DNA from: Bacillus sp. CH140a_4T
GTDB taxonomy: Bacteria; Bacillota; Bacilli; Bacillales; Bacillaceae_G
Length of the DNA: 39,018 nucleotides
Direction: 5' to 3'
Assembly (NCBI RefSeq): GCF_008923725.1
Contig: NZ_WBPF01000016.1
Span: forward strand, 787,473 to 826,490
A program made the position numbers and the translations under genes. The notes beneath the pieces were generated by a model. The model was not told the DNA's origin and did no database searches. It saw only the letters and a program-made list of their open reading frames with translations. Position 1 is the first letter of the stretch. Each line of letters starts with the position of its first letter. Positions 15,758-22,564 of the stretch are shown here, in pieces.

Positions 15758-15786
15758 ATTATAATATTTCCTAAAGGGAAAATCAA
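15758..15786 (-). promoter_or_regulatory. Repressor promoter with embedded operator O2
   Basis: Read leftward, TTGATT (15786-15781), a 17-base spacer and a perfect TATAAT (15763-15758) form a strong promoter for the CI-like gene. Operator TTTCCTAAAGGGAAA (15767-15781) fills the spacer, which predicts negative autoregulation. Confidence 0.88.
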
Positions 15787-15833
15787 TCCGAGCTATTTCA
15801 AAGAAAAATATTATATACGAGGAAAAATATGCC

Positions 15834-15862
15834 TTGAATTTTCCCTAAGGGAATGTTAAGGT
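15834..15862 (+). promoter_or_regulatory. Early rightward promoter with embedded operator O3
   Basis: TTGAAT (15834-15839), a 17-base spacer and TAAGGT (15857-15862) give a plausible promoter for the Cro-like gene. The perfect palindrome TTCCCTAAGGGAA (15841-15853) lies between the boxes, so the repressor would shut the early genes. Confidence 0.7.
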
Positions 15863-15893
15863 GATTTACAAAGATACAGAAAGGAGTTACTAC

Positions 15894-16121
15894 ATGAAAA
15901 TGATTAAAGATGAAACAAAATTAAAAGCAGCATTCCAAAAATCTGGATATAAGTATCAAGAGTTAGCTGATGAATTAGAAATATCCTGCAGCTACTGTTA
16001 CAAGCTAATTAATAATCATAATTACAAAAAGAAAATATCATATAACTTAGCATCGAGAATGGCACATGTATTAAAAGCGAATGTAGTTGATTTGTTTGAA
16101 GAGCAAGTCGATTTTTTTTAA
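15894..16121 (+). CDS. Cro-like helix-turn-helix protein
   Basis: This 75-residue protein has one helix-turn-helix (AFQKSGYKYQELADELEISCSYCYKLINN…, abridged) and a short acidic end (VDLFEEQVDFF). It is the first gene of the rightward early operon, divergent from the CI-like repressor, the standard position of cro. AAAGGAG precedes the ATG at 15894; the reading frame to 15861 extends into the promoter. A further operator (16127-16145) lies directly after its stop. Confidence 0.82.
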   Translation: MKMIKDETKLKAAFQKSGYKYQELADELEISCSYCYKLINNHNYKKKISYNLASRMAHVLKANVVDLFEEQVDFF

Positions 16122-16126
16122 CAACA

Positions 16127-16145
16127 ATATTCCCTGAGGGAATAT
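16127..16145. promoter_or_regulatory. CI operator O4, perfect 19-bp palindrome
   Basis: ATATTCCCTGAGGGAATAT is a perfect 19-bp palindrome about a central G, the best match to the operator family. It lies between the Cro-like gene and the next small gene and has no promoter of its own that I can see. It may act as a roadblock or as a looping partner for O1-O3. Confidence 0.8.
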
Positions 16146-16160
16146 AGGGGTGAGAGGGCC

Positions 16161-16319
16161 ATGTCAGAAATTAATTACAAAGGGTTTATCATCAAGGAAA
16201 CTTATAGCGAAAAAAATATTGAAGAAGTGTTTAAAGAAGCATATGAGTCGTTTTATGGGGTTGAAGTTAAGGTTGTTAAAAAGGGATTAGGGACTAAACG
16301 AAACAGTGCAGCCAGCTAA
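16161..16319 (+). CDS. Hypothetical 52-residue protein
   Basis: GGGGTGAGAGGG precedes an ATG encoding 52 residues (MSEINYKGFIIKETYSEKN…), mixed alpha/beta in look and ending in a basic tail (KKGLGTKRNSAAS). It is an early gene just after operator O4. I recognise no family; short genes of this kind next to cro are often excisionase-like or host-takeover factors, but no motif shows that here. Confidence 0.65.
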   Translation: MSEINYKGFIIKETYSEKNIEEVFKEAYESFYGVEVKVVKKGLGTKRNSAAS

Positions 16320-16390
16320 TGTTTAAACTTCATTGAGAACATTCAATGAAGTCGCTTATAAAATGGACAAGCCTGAAAGGTGGTGTTTTT

Positions 16391-16552
16391 GTGAAAAACG
16401 GCAAAAAGTTGACCAAGCGCGAAAAAATGCATCTTAAATCATACAGCTTAAATCCTGATAATTGGTTGGTTTTCAAGAAAGCGGATGGAGAAATGCACTT
16501 AGTCCATCGCTATACAAATACAAAACGAACAATTCCAAGTTTATTAGTTTAG
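16391..16552 (+). CDS. Small basic protein, DUF6906-like
   Basis: This 53-residue protein starts MKNGKKLTKREKMHLKSY and continues LNPDNWLVFKKADGEMHLVHR. The pattern matches a small family common in Bacillus phages (recalled as DUF6906) of unknown function. The GTG at 16391 follows AAAGGTGG; the reading frame extends to 16346 but without a ribosome site. It lies directly before the antirepressor gene, whose ribosome site overlaps its stop (TTTAGGAGGG). Confidence 0.7.
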   Translation: MKNGKKLTKREKMHLKSYSLNPDNWLVFKKADGEMHLVHRYTNTKRTIPSLLV

Positions 16553-16563
16553 GAGGGAATAAG

Positions 16564-17310
16564 ATGGATCAGTTAACAGTACTGGAGTTTAATAATGAAA
16601 GGATTTTAACGACTAAGCAATTAGCATTCATCTATCAAACGGATGTTAATAATGTGCAAAAAAATTTCAGTAATCATAAATCAAAGTTCGTTGAAGGCAA
16701 ACACTATTTTTTCTTAGAGGGTGAAGAATTACGGTCTTTTAAACGCGACCTGAATAATATTCAGCTCGTGCCAAACAACGTAAATCAATTATATTTGTGG
16801 ACAGAACGAGGGGCAAATAGACATTGCAAGATTCTAGATACAGACAAAGCGTGGGAACAATTCGATTACTTAGAAGAAACCTATTTCAATGCACGAGAGC
16901 AACAACGGCTTCCTACTGATCCAATGAATGTTTTAAAACTTACATTCCAAGCATTAGAAGGTCAGCAGCAAGCAATTGAAGAGATAAAGTCAGATGTACA
17001 AGACTTAAAAGATAATACACCGTTATTCGCAATCGAATGTGATGAAATTTCTAATGCTGTAAAACGTCAAGGAGTCGTATTGCTAGGTGGAAAACAGTCT
17101 AATGCCTATCGAGATCGCGGATTAAGAGGGAAAGTTTATCGTGATATCTACAACCAGCTATACCGTGAATTCGGAGTGAAAAGTCATAAAGCAATTAAGC
17201 GTTGTCACTTAAATGTAGCAGTGAAAATAGTTGAAGAATATACACTTCCAATTGTATTAAGTGAGGAAATATCTTTTATAAATGCGCAAATGGATTTTAC
17301 AGAAATGTAA
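16564..17310 (+). CDS. Phage antirepressor, ORF6N and ORF6C domains
   Basis: This 248-residue protein has an N-terminal ORF6N domain (residues ~3-95: ILTTKQLAFIYQTDVNNVQKNFSNH…FVEGKHYF…LYLWTERGANRHCKIL, abridged) and a C-terminal ORF6C domain (~130-235, with RGLRGKVYRDIYNQLYREFGVKSHKAIKR, abridged). Such proteins counteract CI-type repressors or bind operators early in lytic growth. TAGGAGGG precedes the ATG at 16564; the longer reading frame to 16462 overlaps the previous gene. Confidence 0.9.
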   Translation: MDQLTVLEFNNERILTTKQLAFIYQTDVNNVQKNFSNHKSKFVEGKHYFFLEGEELRSFKRDLNNIQLVPNNVNQLYLWTERGANRHCKILDTDKAWEQFDYLEETYFNAREQQRLPTDPMNVLKLTFQALEGQQQAIEEIKSDVQDLKDNTPLFAIECDEISNAVKRQGVVLLGGKQSNAYRDRGLRGKVYRDIYNQLYREFGVKSHKAIKRCHLNVAVKIVEEYTLPIVLSEEISFINAQMDFTEM

Positions 17311-17337
17311 TAAGAATTGAAAGCGAGGAGGTACCAT

Positions 17338-17715
17338 ATGGAAATTGAACCGATGTTCGCAGCCTTACTAATGGAGCAAGAAATTATTGAAGAGAAACTT
17401 AAGCAAGGGATTAATGGATTCGAGTGGTTAGTTTTACAAGTGGTGGTAGATCAGGAGAGAAAAGAATCTTTAGAAACATGGGAAAGGCTACAAATTTTAG
17501 CAGCTAAAAAGAAAGTGAATTCTCTTACGTTATTTTCAGATGCAATTCGTATGGATGCAGAAACTTTTTATAACATATACGAACTTAATTGGTGGATGGC
17601 ATTTAAAGAGGCCCTCACATATTTTTCTTTAATGAGACTACGGAACTATAACACATATTCGGATGTGATAAAGAGTATTTATAACGACGAATCAGCATTG
17701 GAAAGAAAGGGGTAA
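17338..17715 (+). CDS. Hypothetical early protein
   Basis: This 125-residue protein is acidic, mostly helical and rich in Trp and aromatics (ELNWWMAFKEALTYFSLMRL). I recognise no motif. GAGGAGG precedes the ATG at 17338; the reading frame continues to 17317 but that start would sit on the ribosome site. It lies in the early operon between the antirepressor and another unknown gene. Confidence 0.75.
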   Translation: MEIEPMFAALLMEQEIIEEKLKQGINGFEWLVLQVVVDQERKESLETWERLQILAAKKKVNSLTLFSDAIRMDAETFYNIYELNWWMAFKEALTYFSLMRLRNYNTYSDVIKSIYNDESALERKG

Positions 17716-17721
17716 AAATTA

Positions 17722-18372
17722 ATGGATAATTTACAAGTAGTTGATGGGATCGAAAAATCAGAACCAGATTATGTAGAGATATATCATCGGATGTTTTCTA
17801 AAAATCTACGTGAGTTGCTACAAAAGGTAAAAAATACAGGTACATTCAATCAAGACTTATGCAAAAAAACAATATTTACGGGTGTGAGATTTATTAGATA
17901 TGCAAAAAGTGATACATCAAATTATGACTATTTAAAAGACAAGCTGCAATTAATTGGCTACTTACAAGAATTGATGAAAAAGATAACTCCAAGAGAATTT
18001 ATAAATATGTTTCCGATAACAAAATCTTATGACGGAGACAAATGGGAAGAGAAAGATTATTTCTTTACTATGAATCGTGCTAAAGAAATCGGGATGGATA
18101 CTCTTATAGGGGAAAATATCTTAGAGTTTCTATACGATTACGACAATTGGGATATAACATGTTTTGCGGTTAGTTCAATGACAGTTATAAGCAGAATCAG
18201 AAGAATTGAAGGAGAAAAGTCTTTAGCAGAAGAGTTTTTTGGAAGTGTAGGACTTGATACTTATACGCTGCATTCTGGACAGAAAGGGAAACAAGAGCTA
18301 ATCAATAATCGTACTGGAGAAACTCAAGAAGTTCAGAAACCTAGACCAAGATATTTAAAGCCAGTTCAATGA
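17722..18372 (+). CDS. Hypothetical early protein
   Basis: This 216-residue soluble protein follows the previous gene by six bases and uses GAAAGGGG as a ribosome site. It has no motif I recognise. The middle is helical (YDYLKDKLQLIGYLQELMKK), and the end is basic and proline-rich (KPRPRYLKPVQ), a possible unstructured contact tail. Its position just before the replication genes suggests an accessory role in replication or recombination, but no motif supports this. Confidence 0.75.
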   Translation: MDNLQVVDGIEKSEPDYVEIYHRMFSKNLRELLQKVKNTGTFNQDLCKKTIFTGVRFIRYAKSDTSNYDYLKDKLQLIGYLQELMKKITPREFINMFPITKSYDGDKWEEKDYFFTMNRAKEIGMDTLIGENILEFLYDYDNWDITCFAVSSMTVISRIRRIEGEKSLAEEFFGSVGLDTYTLHSGQKGKQELINNRTGETQEVQKPRPRYLKPVQ

Positions 18373-18396
18373 TTAATATTACGAAGGTTTATAGAC

Positions 18397-18426
18397 AAAA
18401 AAAGTAACTTGCGCCAACAAGTTACT
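18397..18426 (-). terminator. Hairpin facing leftward
   Basis: AGTAACTTG and CAAGTTACT pair perfectly around a 6-base loop. Seven A on the left give a T-run only on the minus strand, so it would stop leftward, antisense transcription. No leftward gene is nearby. On the plus strand it is just a hairpin at the end of the early operon. Confidence 0.6.
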
Positions 18427-18500
18427 AAATAAAAATACTTATAAAAATATACTTATTAGAAATATAACATACATGTTTGATGTATGGAAAGGGTGTTATT

Positions 18501-19445
18501 ATGGCTCTTTTTAGGAAAGTGCATACAGAATTTTGGACGGACGTAAAAGTATCAGAAGATATGACACCAGAAGATAAATTGTTTATGGTGTACCTTTTGA
18601 CTAATCCTCACACAACTCAATTGGGAGTGTATGAAATCACACCTAAGATGATAGCTTTTGAAATCGGACTATCAATAGAGTCTGCTAGAGCACTACTGGA
18701 ACGTTTTGAAAACCATCATAAATTAATTAAATATAACAAACTGACAAGAGAAATTGCTATAAAAAATTGGGGCAAATACAACCTGAATAGAGGCGGGAAA
18801 CCAATTGAAGATTGTCTTAAAAGAGAAATTGATAAAGTGAAAGATTTATCTCTAATAAAATTCATTTTAGAACATACAGATCATGCAGCTTTAAAAAGAA
18901 AAATCAATCTTTATGCGGGTTTTGACGATACGTCCCACGATACGTTAGCGATACGTGACCAAGAAGAAGAACAAAAAGAAGAACAAGAAGAACAAAAAGA
19001 AGAACAAGAAGAAAAAGAAAAACAAAAACAAAAAGAAGAAGAAAAAGAACCAGAAGAAGAAAAAACAAAAATAAAATCCAAAGCGTCTTTAAAATCAGAC
19101 GCAAAGTCCAATCCAATACCGTATAAAGATATATTGGATTACTTGAATGAAAAAGCAAATAAAAATTTCAATCTTAAAGCAGAAGGACATAGAAAGTTGA
19201 TTCGCGCTAGATGGAACGAGGGGTATAAATTAGAGGACTTTAAAAAAGTCATCGATAACAAAACTTCACAATGGCTTGGTAAGAAAAGTTTTGATGGAAA
19301 GCCACTAGATCAGTTTTTAAGACCAAGCACATTATTTTCACAAAAACATTTTGACAACTACTTAAATGAAACGGTCAACATGTCCAATCAACAACATGGA
19401 GATCAGATTGTTATACCGGGATTTAGGGGGGAAATGCCGTTTTAG
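18501..19445 (+). CDS. DnaD-like replication initiation protein
   Basis: This 314-residue protein has an N-terminal winged helix (residues ~10-100: VHTEFWTDVKVSEDMTPEDKLFMVYLLTNPHT…, abridged) typical of phage DnaD-like proteins. A low-complexity linker of Glu, Gln and Lys follows (~155-195). The C-terminal domain (~210-290: YKDILDYLNEKANKNFNL…LIRARWNEGYKLEDFKKVIDNKTSQW…LRPSTLF, abridged) is the conserved phage domain seen in many Gram-positive replication modules. It should bind the phage origin and recruit the helicase loader encoded next. GGAAAGGG precedes the ATG at 18501. The direct repeat ATACTTAT (18435 and 18449) lies upstream. Confidence 0.85.
   Translation: MALFRKVHTEFWTDVKVSEDMTPEDKLFMVYLLTNPHTTQLGVYEITPKMIAFEIGLSIESARALLERFENHHKLIKYNKLTREIAIKNWGKYNLNRGGKPIEDCLKREIDKVKDLSLIKFILEHTDHAALKRKINLYAGFDDTSHDTLAIRDQEEEQKEEQEEQKEEQEEKEKQKQKEEEKEPEEEKTKIKSKASLKSDAKSNPIPYKDILDYLNEKANKNFNLKAEGHRKLIRARWNEGYKLEDFKKVIDNKTSQWLGKKSFDGKPLDQFLRPSTLFSQKHFDNYLNETVNMSNQQHGDQIVIPGFRGEMPF
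18961..19075 (+). repeat. Polypurine low-complexity tract
   Basis: About 115 bases made of GAA, CAA and AAA codons with almost no T encode the Glu/Gln/Lys linker of the DnaD-like protein. Short units such as GAAGAACAAAAAGAAGAACA recur. The tract is coding and in frame, and could vary in length by slippage. Confidence 0.85.
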
Positions 19446-19460
19446 AAAGGAGTACTAAAT

Positions 19461-20372
19461 GTGAAGAGGATGCAAGATTCTTTTGAAAAACTCACTAAGT
19501 TAAAATTTGCAGATGAACAATGCGATAAGCACACTTTTAATAAACATGGGGAAGTAGTTGTTAAATTAGTTAGGAAAATGATTGATGATGCAGGGACGGT
19601 ATATTGTCCCCGCTGCATGGTCGAAGAGCAAAATTCGGTTTTATTTCAACAAGCAAATAATCATTATAAAAAGATTAATAGAGAACGGAAGAAAAATGTG
19701 CTCTTTCAACACAGTATCATTGAAAACCAATCCATTACAGAATCAAGATTGTCTACATACAACACGGATTGTAAAGAAACGAAAGAAAACAAAGAAAAAG
19801 CTATGAAAATTCTTGAACGCATAAAAAACGGTGAGTTTTTAAATGTATACATTGCAGGGATTCAAGGAGTAGGAAAAAGTCATTTAGCGTATGCGATGCT
19901 GTATGCATTAGTTGAGCACTATTGGATAATATCAGACGGTGTGAGATTAAATGATGAACATGCTTTTAAAAATATGAAAAGCTGCTTATTTGTAGAAATC
20001 GAAAAGCTAATCCGATTAATACAGCACTCATTTAGAAATGTAGAGTCAAAATACACAATGGATTATTGTATCAGTTTAATGGTGGATGTAGATTTCCTTG
20101 TAATCGATGATTTAGGGGCTGAAAGTGGTTCGATGAATCGAAACGGAGAAGCGAGCGATTTTGTTCATAAAATACTTTACGGTGTTGCTAATGGACGTCA
20201 AGGGGCGAACAAAACAACGATTACTACATCGAATTTATCAAGCAAACAGCTATTTCAAAAGTACGATCCGAAACTAGCAAGCAGGTTACTAAATGGAGTA
20301 ACAAAAGATGAAACGATTGTCTTTAAAACAACCACCGATAAACGAATTGTAAATTTAGATATTGGATTCTAA
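19461..20372 (+). CDS. DnaC-like helicase loader, AAA+ ATPase
   Basis: This 303-residue protein has an N-terminal zinc-binding look (Cys21, His24 and CPRC at 49-52) and an AAA+ domain from about residue 110. Walker A is GIQGVGKS (133-140) and Walker B FLVIDDLGAE (212-221). Sensor-like TTITTSNLSSKQLF follows, and the Arg of ASRLL is a candidate arginine finger. It loads the host replicative helicase onto phage DNA. The GTG at 19461 is preceded by AAAGGAG. It follows the DnaD-like gene, the usual pair. No phage helicase or polymerase is visible, so host enzymes must be used. Confidence 0.92.
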   Translation: MKRMQDSFEKLTKLKFADEQCDKHTFNKHGEVVVKLVRKMIDDAGTVYCPRCMVEEQNSVLFQQANNHYKKINRERKKNVLFQHSIIENQSITESRLSTYNTDCKETKENKEKAMKILERIKNGEFLNVYIAGIQGVGKSHLAYAMLYALVEHYWIISDGVRLNDEHAFKNMKSCLFVEIEKLIRLIQHSFRNVESKYTMDYCISLMVDVDFLVIDDLGAESGSMNRNGEASDFVHKILYGVANGRQGANKTTITTSNLSSKQLFQKYDPKLASRLLNGVTKDETIVFKTTTDKRIVNLDIGF

Positions 20373-20390
20373 TAAAAGGGGTGCGGAGAA

Positions 20391-20624
20391 ATGAAAGAAG
20401 TAAAGGGACAAAATAATAAATTAATGGAAGAATTTGACGTTTTGTTAAGACAACTGCTGATTAAATCTAAAACAGATGAAAGGGTAAAAAACTTTTTGGA
20501 TGATCTGTTTGAAATGCTAAGTGATAATAAGCTGCAGTCTGATACTGACTTTAAAACGGCGTTAAATAAGTTAAGAGAAAAGCACTTTCCTAAGTTTGAT
20601 AAAGGAGAGAACAAAAATGTCTAA
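20391..20624 (+). CDS. Hypothetical small helical protein
   Basis: This 77-residue protein is highly charged and helical (MEEFDVLLRQLLIKSKTDER…), with no motif I recognise. AAAAGGGGTGCGGAG precedes the ATG. Its last codons contain the ribosome site of the sigma factor gene and overlap that gene's start, so the two are translationally coupled. A role as a partner or modulator of the sigma factor is possible but only by position. Confidence 0.75.
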   Translation: MKEVKGQNNKLMEEFDVLLRQLLIKSKTDERVKNFLDDLFEMLSDNKLQSDTDFKTALNKLREKHFPKFDKGENKNV

Positions 20625-21363
20625 AGAAAAGGGACAAGCTAAGGAAATAGTTAATGTTCGCGGAATGTCAGATGATGAGTTTATGGAGAAATATGAAAGG
20701 CTTGTACATCATTGCGTGTGGAAAAGATATGCGAAAAAAAAGACCAGCATAGAACATGATACAAATTTAGATATTGAAGATTTAACTCAGTTTGGAATGA
20801 TTGGTTTGATAAAAGCAAGAGATAATTTTAATCCTGAATTTGGATGTGCATTTTCAACATATGCTGTTCCTAAAATTATGGGGGAAATAGGAAGAGCAAT
20901 TCGAGACAACCAGAAAGTGAAAGTGCAAAGAAGCGTATATAGCGTAAAAGGAAAAATTTTAAATCAACAGTTAGCAGATAAGGATCCAGAAGAGATAGCG
21001 GACGTTTTAAACGAGCCAGTAACTTTAGTAAATATGGCCCTAAAGTATCAGCCAAGTACAGATTCTCTCAATAAGGTAGTATATGCATCTGGATCTAATG
21101 AGGATGTGACATTAGAAAAAATGCTAGAAGATACTAAAGTGGAAGACATTGAAGAAACCACCATTAATCGAGTCGTAATAAGAGAATTTAAAGCTGCATT
21201 AGCTCCTAAAGAATACATTGTTTTAGATATGCATTTACAAAGTATGACGCAGCAAAATATTGCAAATCAAATGGGATACAGTCAGGTGCAAATTAGCCGT
21301 ATATTAGCAAAGATTAATCAAAGAGCTGCTCAATTTGGTAAAGAAGGAGGTCTTCAAGATTGA
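20617..21363 (+). CDS. Sigma-70 family RNA polymerase sigma factor
   Basis: This 248-residue protein has region 2 at about residues 25-105, with LDIEDLTQFGMIGLIKARDNFNP (abridged) and FSTYAVPKIMGEIGRAIRDN (the -10 melting and recognition part), like SigB/SigF. Region 3 is short. Region 4 is at ~195-240 (MTQQNIANQMGYSQVQISRILAKI). It should redirect host RNA polymerase. Phage-borne sigma factors in the cereus group have been linked to late phage promoters and to altered sporulation or biofilm of lysogens. The ATG at 20617 is preceded by AAAGGAGAG; the reading frame to 20596 lacks a site. Confidence 0.92.
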   Translation: MSKEKGQAKEIVNVRGMSDDEFMEKYERLVHHCVWKRYAKKKTSIEHDTNLDIEDLTQFGMIGLIKARDNFNPEFGCAFSTYAVPKIMGEIGRAIRDNQKVKVQRSVYSVKGKILNQQLADKDPEEIADVLNEPVTLVNMALKYQPSTDSLNKVVYASGSNEDVTLEKMLEDTKVEDIEETTINRVVIREFKAALAPKEYIVLDMHLQSMTQQNIANQMGYSQVQISRILAKINQRAAQFGKEGGLQD

Positions 21364-21836
21364 GCGTTACAAACGGCGTTTGTATTGCTGTAGATCACTC
21401 AGATTTGCTAAAGGAGAAAGTAGAATACTTTTTATTTCCGACTAAACCGAATCATTATTATGTAAGCAAATTTAATCGTAAAGGGGCGCATTTCGGTTGC
21501 TATCCAGCTGAAAGGTTTCAAATCACGGAAAAGGAAGTATGGACACCAGAACCTCAACCCAATCTGCCTAAGTTGAATACAAGCTTATTCTATAGAGCTC
21601 AGTTGATTTGGCGAAAAAAGGGATATAAAGATAAACCACTTAAAGATTACATCGTACAGCCGAGAGGGAAGCATTGCTACTTTTGGCATGATCGGGAGCG
21701 CAAGAAATTTTGTGGTTGTTTTCCATTACATTGGTTTACCGATTTTGTACCGGTCCAAAGCCACCAATTAGAAGAAAAAGCTAAAGACGAGGTTAAGTTA
21801 TTGCAGCGGCCAGATGGACAACTTGCATTTTTTTAA
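21360..21836 (+). CDS. Hypothetical phage protein
   Basis: This 158-residue protein has a TTG start overlapping the sigma factor stop (ATTGA), with GAAGGAGG nine bases upstream. It is rich in aromatics, Cys and His, with two similar stretches: FNRKGAHFGCYPAERFQ and DRERKKFCGCFPLHWFTDF. These suggest an internal duplication of a beta-rich module. I recognise no family. The translational coupling suggests co-expression with the sigma factor. Confidence 0.75.
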   Translation: MSVTNGVCIAVDHSDLLKEKVEYFLFPTKPNHYYVSKFNRKGAHFGCYPAERFQITEKEVWTPEPQPNLPKLNTSLFYRAQLIWRKKGYKDKPLKDYIVQPRGKHCYFWHDRERKKFCGCFPLHWFTDFVPVQSHQLEEKAKDEVKLLQRPDGQLAFF

Positions 21837-21893
21837 CGAAAGAAAGTGGAAGGGCGTTTTACCCAGTCATCGATTAAAAAGGGAGTGTTCTCA

Positions 21894-22437
21894 GTGGATA
21901 TAAAAAAACTATTTGCAATGGAGAACGTTTTGGATAAAAGGGTTTTAGAGTCGAAAAAATCTTTCTAGAGAAGAAGTATTCGAATTTAGAATACTAGCGT
22001 TTTTAGATGAACTAGGCGAATGCATGAAGGAATGGCGGGTATTTAAGTTTTGGAGCAATGATCGTAAACCTAGAACTAGCATACCCACAGGGAAAATCAA
22101 AGTATTAGATGATGGTTGTAAAGTAGAAGTCTATAAAAATCCACTTTTAGAAGAATACGTTGACGGATTACACTTTGCAATTGGACTTTGCATAGATTTG
22201 AAAACAGAAATCAACTTTCCTGCTTCTATGCGTTGCGAGACAGTTACAGAGCAGTTTTTCGAATTGTACCATCTATCGATGCGATTAAAAGAAGAACCAA
22301 CAGCATTTAGGGCAGATGTTCTATTAGCCCATTATCTTGGTTTAGGGGAATTATTAGGCTTTTCATTAGAAGAAATTGAATACGAATACATTGAGAAAAA
22401 CAAGGTTAATCATGAACGTCAAAGTAATGGATACTAA
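21894..22437 (+). pseudogene. dUTP diphosphatase (dimeric type), frameshifted
   Basis: The C-terminal part (KVLDDGCKVEVYKNPLLEEYVDGLHFAIG… and YIEKNKVNHERQSNGY) is clearly a dimeric all-alpha dUTPase. Its N-terminal part lies in another frame: from a GTG at 21894, with GGGAG upstream, the frame reads DIKKLFAMENVLDKRVLESKKSF and stops at 21968. The next frame gives SREEVFEFRILAFLDELGECMKEW, which continues into the C-terminal part. The break falls in a run of six A (21954-21959); five A, or eight, would restore about 180 residues, the family's size. As written, dUTP hydrolysis should be lost unless ribosomes shift +1. A sequencing error in the homopolymer is the main alternative. Confidence 0.82.
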
Positions 22438-22455
22438 TACAATTTGAATTTTATT

Positions 22456-22480
22456 AAAAAAAGACACTGCTTCCAGTGTC
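22456..22480 (-). terminator. Terminator of the sulfotransferase gene
   Basis: GACACTG and CAGTGTC pair perfectly around a CTTC loop. Seven A on the left become a T-run for leftward transcription. On the plus strand no T-run follows. Confidence 0.85.
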
Positions 22481-22564
22481 CCAACTTACTACGAGAGTTT
22501 TATGAGGAAACTTAAATAGGTGAATTTAAGTCTCTCTATAATATATGAAACTGTAATTAGAAAA

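Noticed and set aside
18961-19075. CRISPR-like or noncoding repeat array
   Set aside because: The units are short, in frame and coding, with no spacers; no CRISPR array was seen anywhere in the window.
18904-19158. Leftward Leu/Phe-rich frames that look like membrane proteins
   Set aside because: They are the antisense reading of the GAA/CAA/AAA polypurine tract; hydrophobicity is an artefact of the complement.
21940-21975. Programmed -1 frameshift in the dUTPase
   Set aside because: The join needs a +1 shift; the A-run followed by TCT is not a -1 slippery arrangement, and dUTPases of this family are not known to frameshift.
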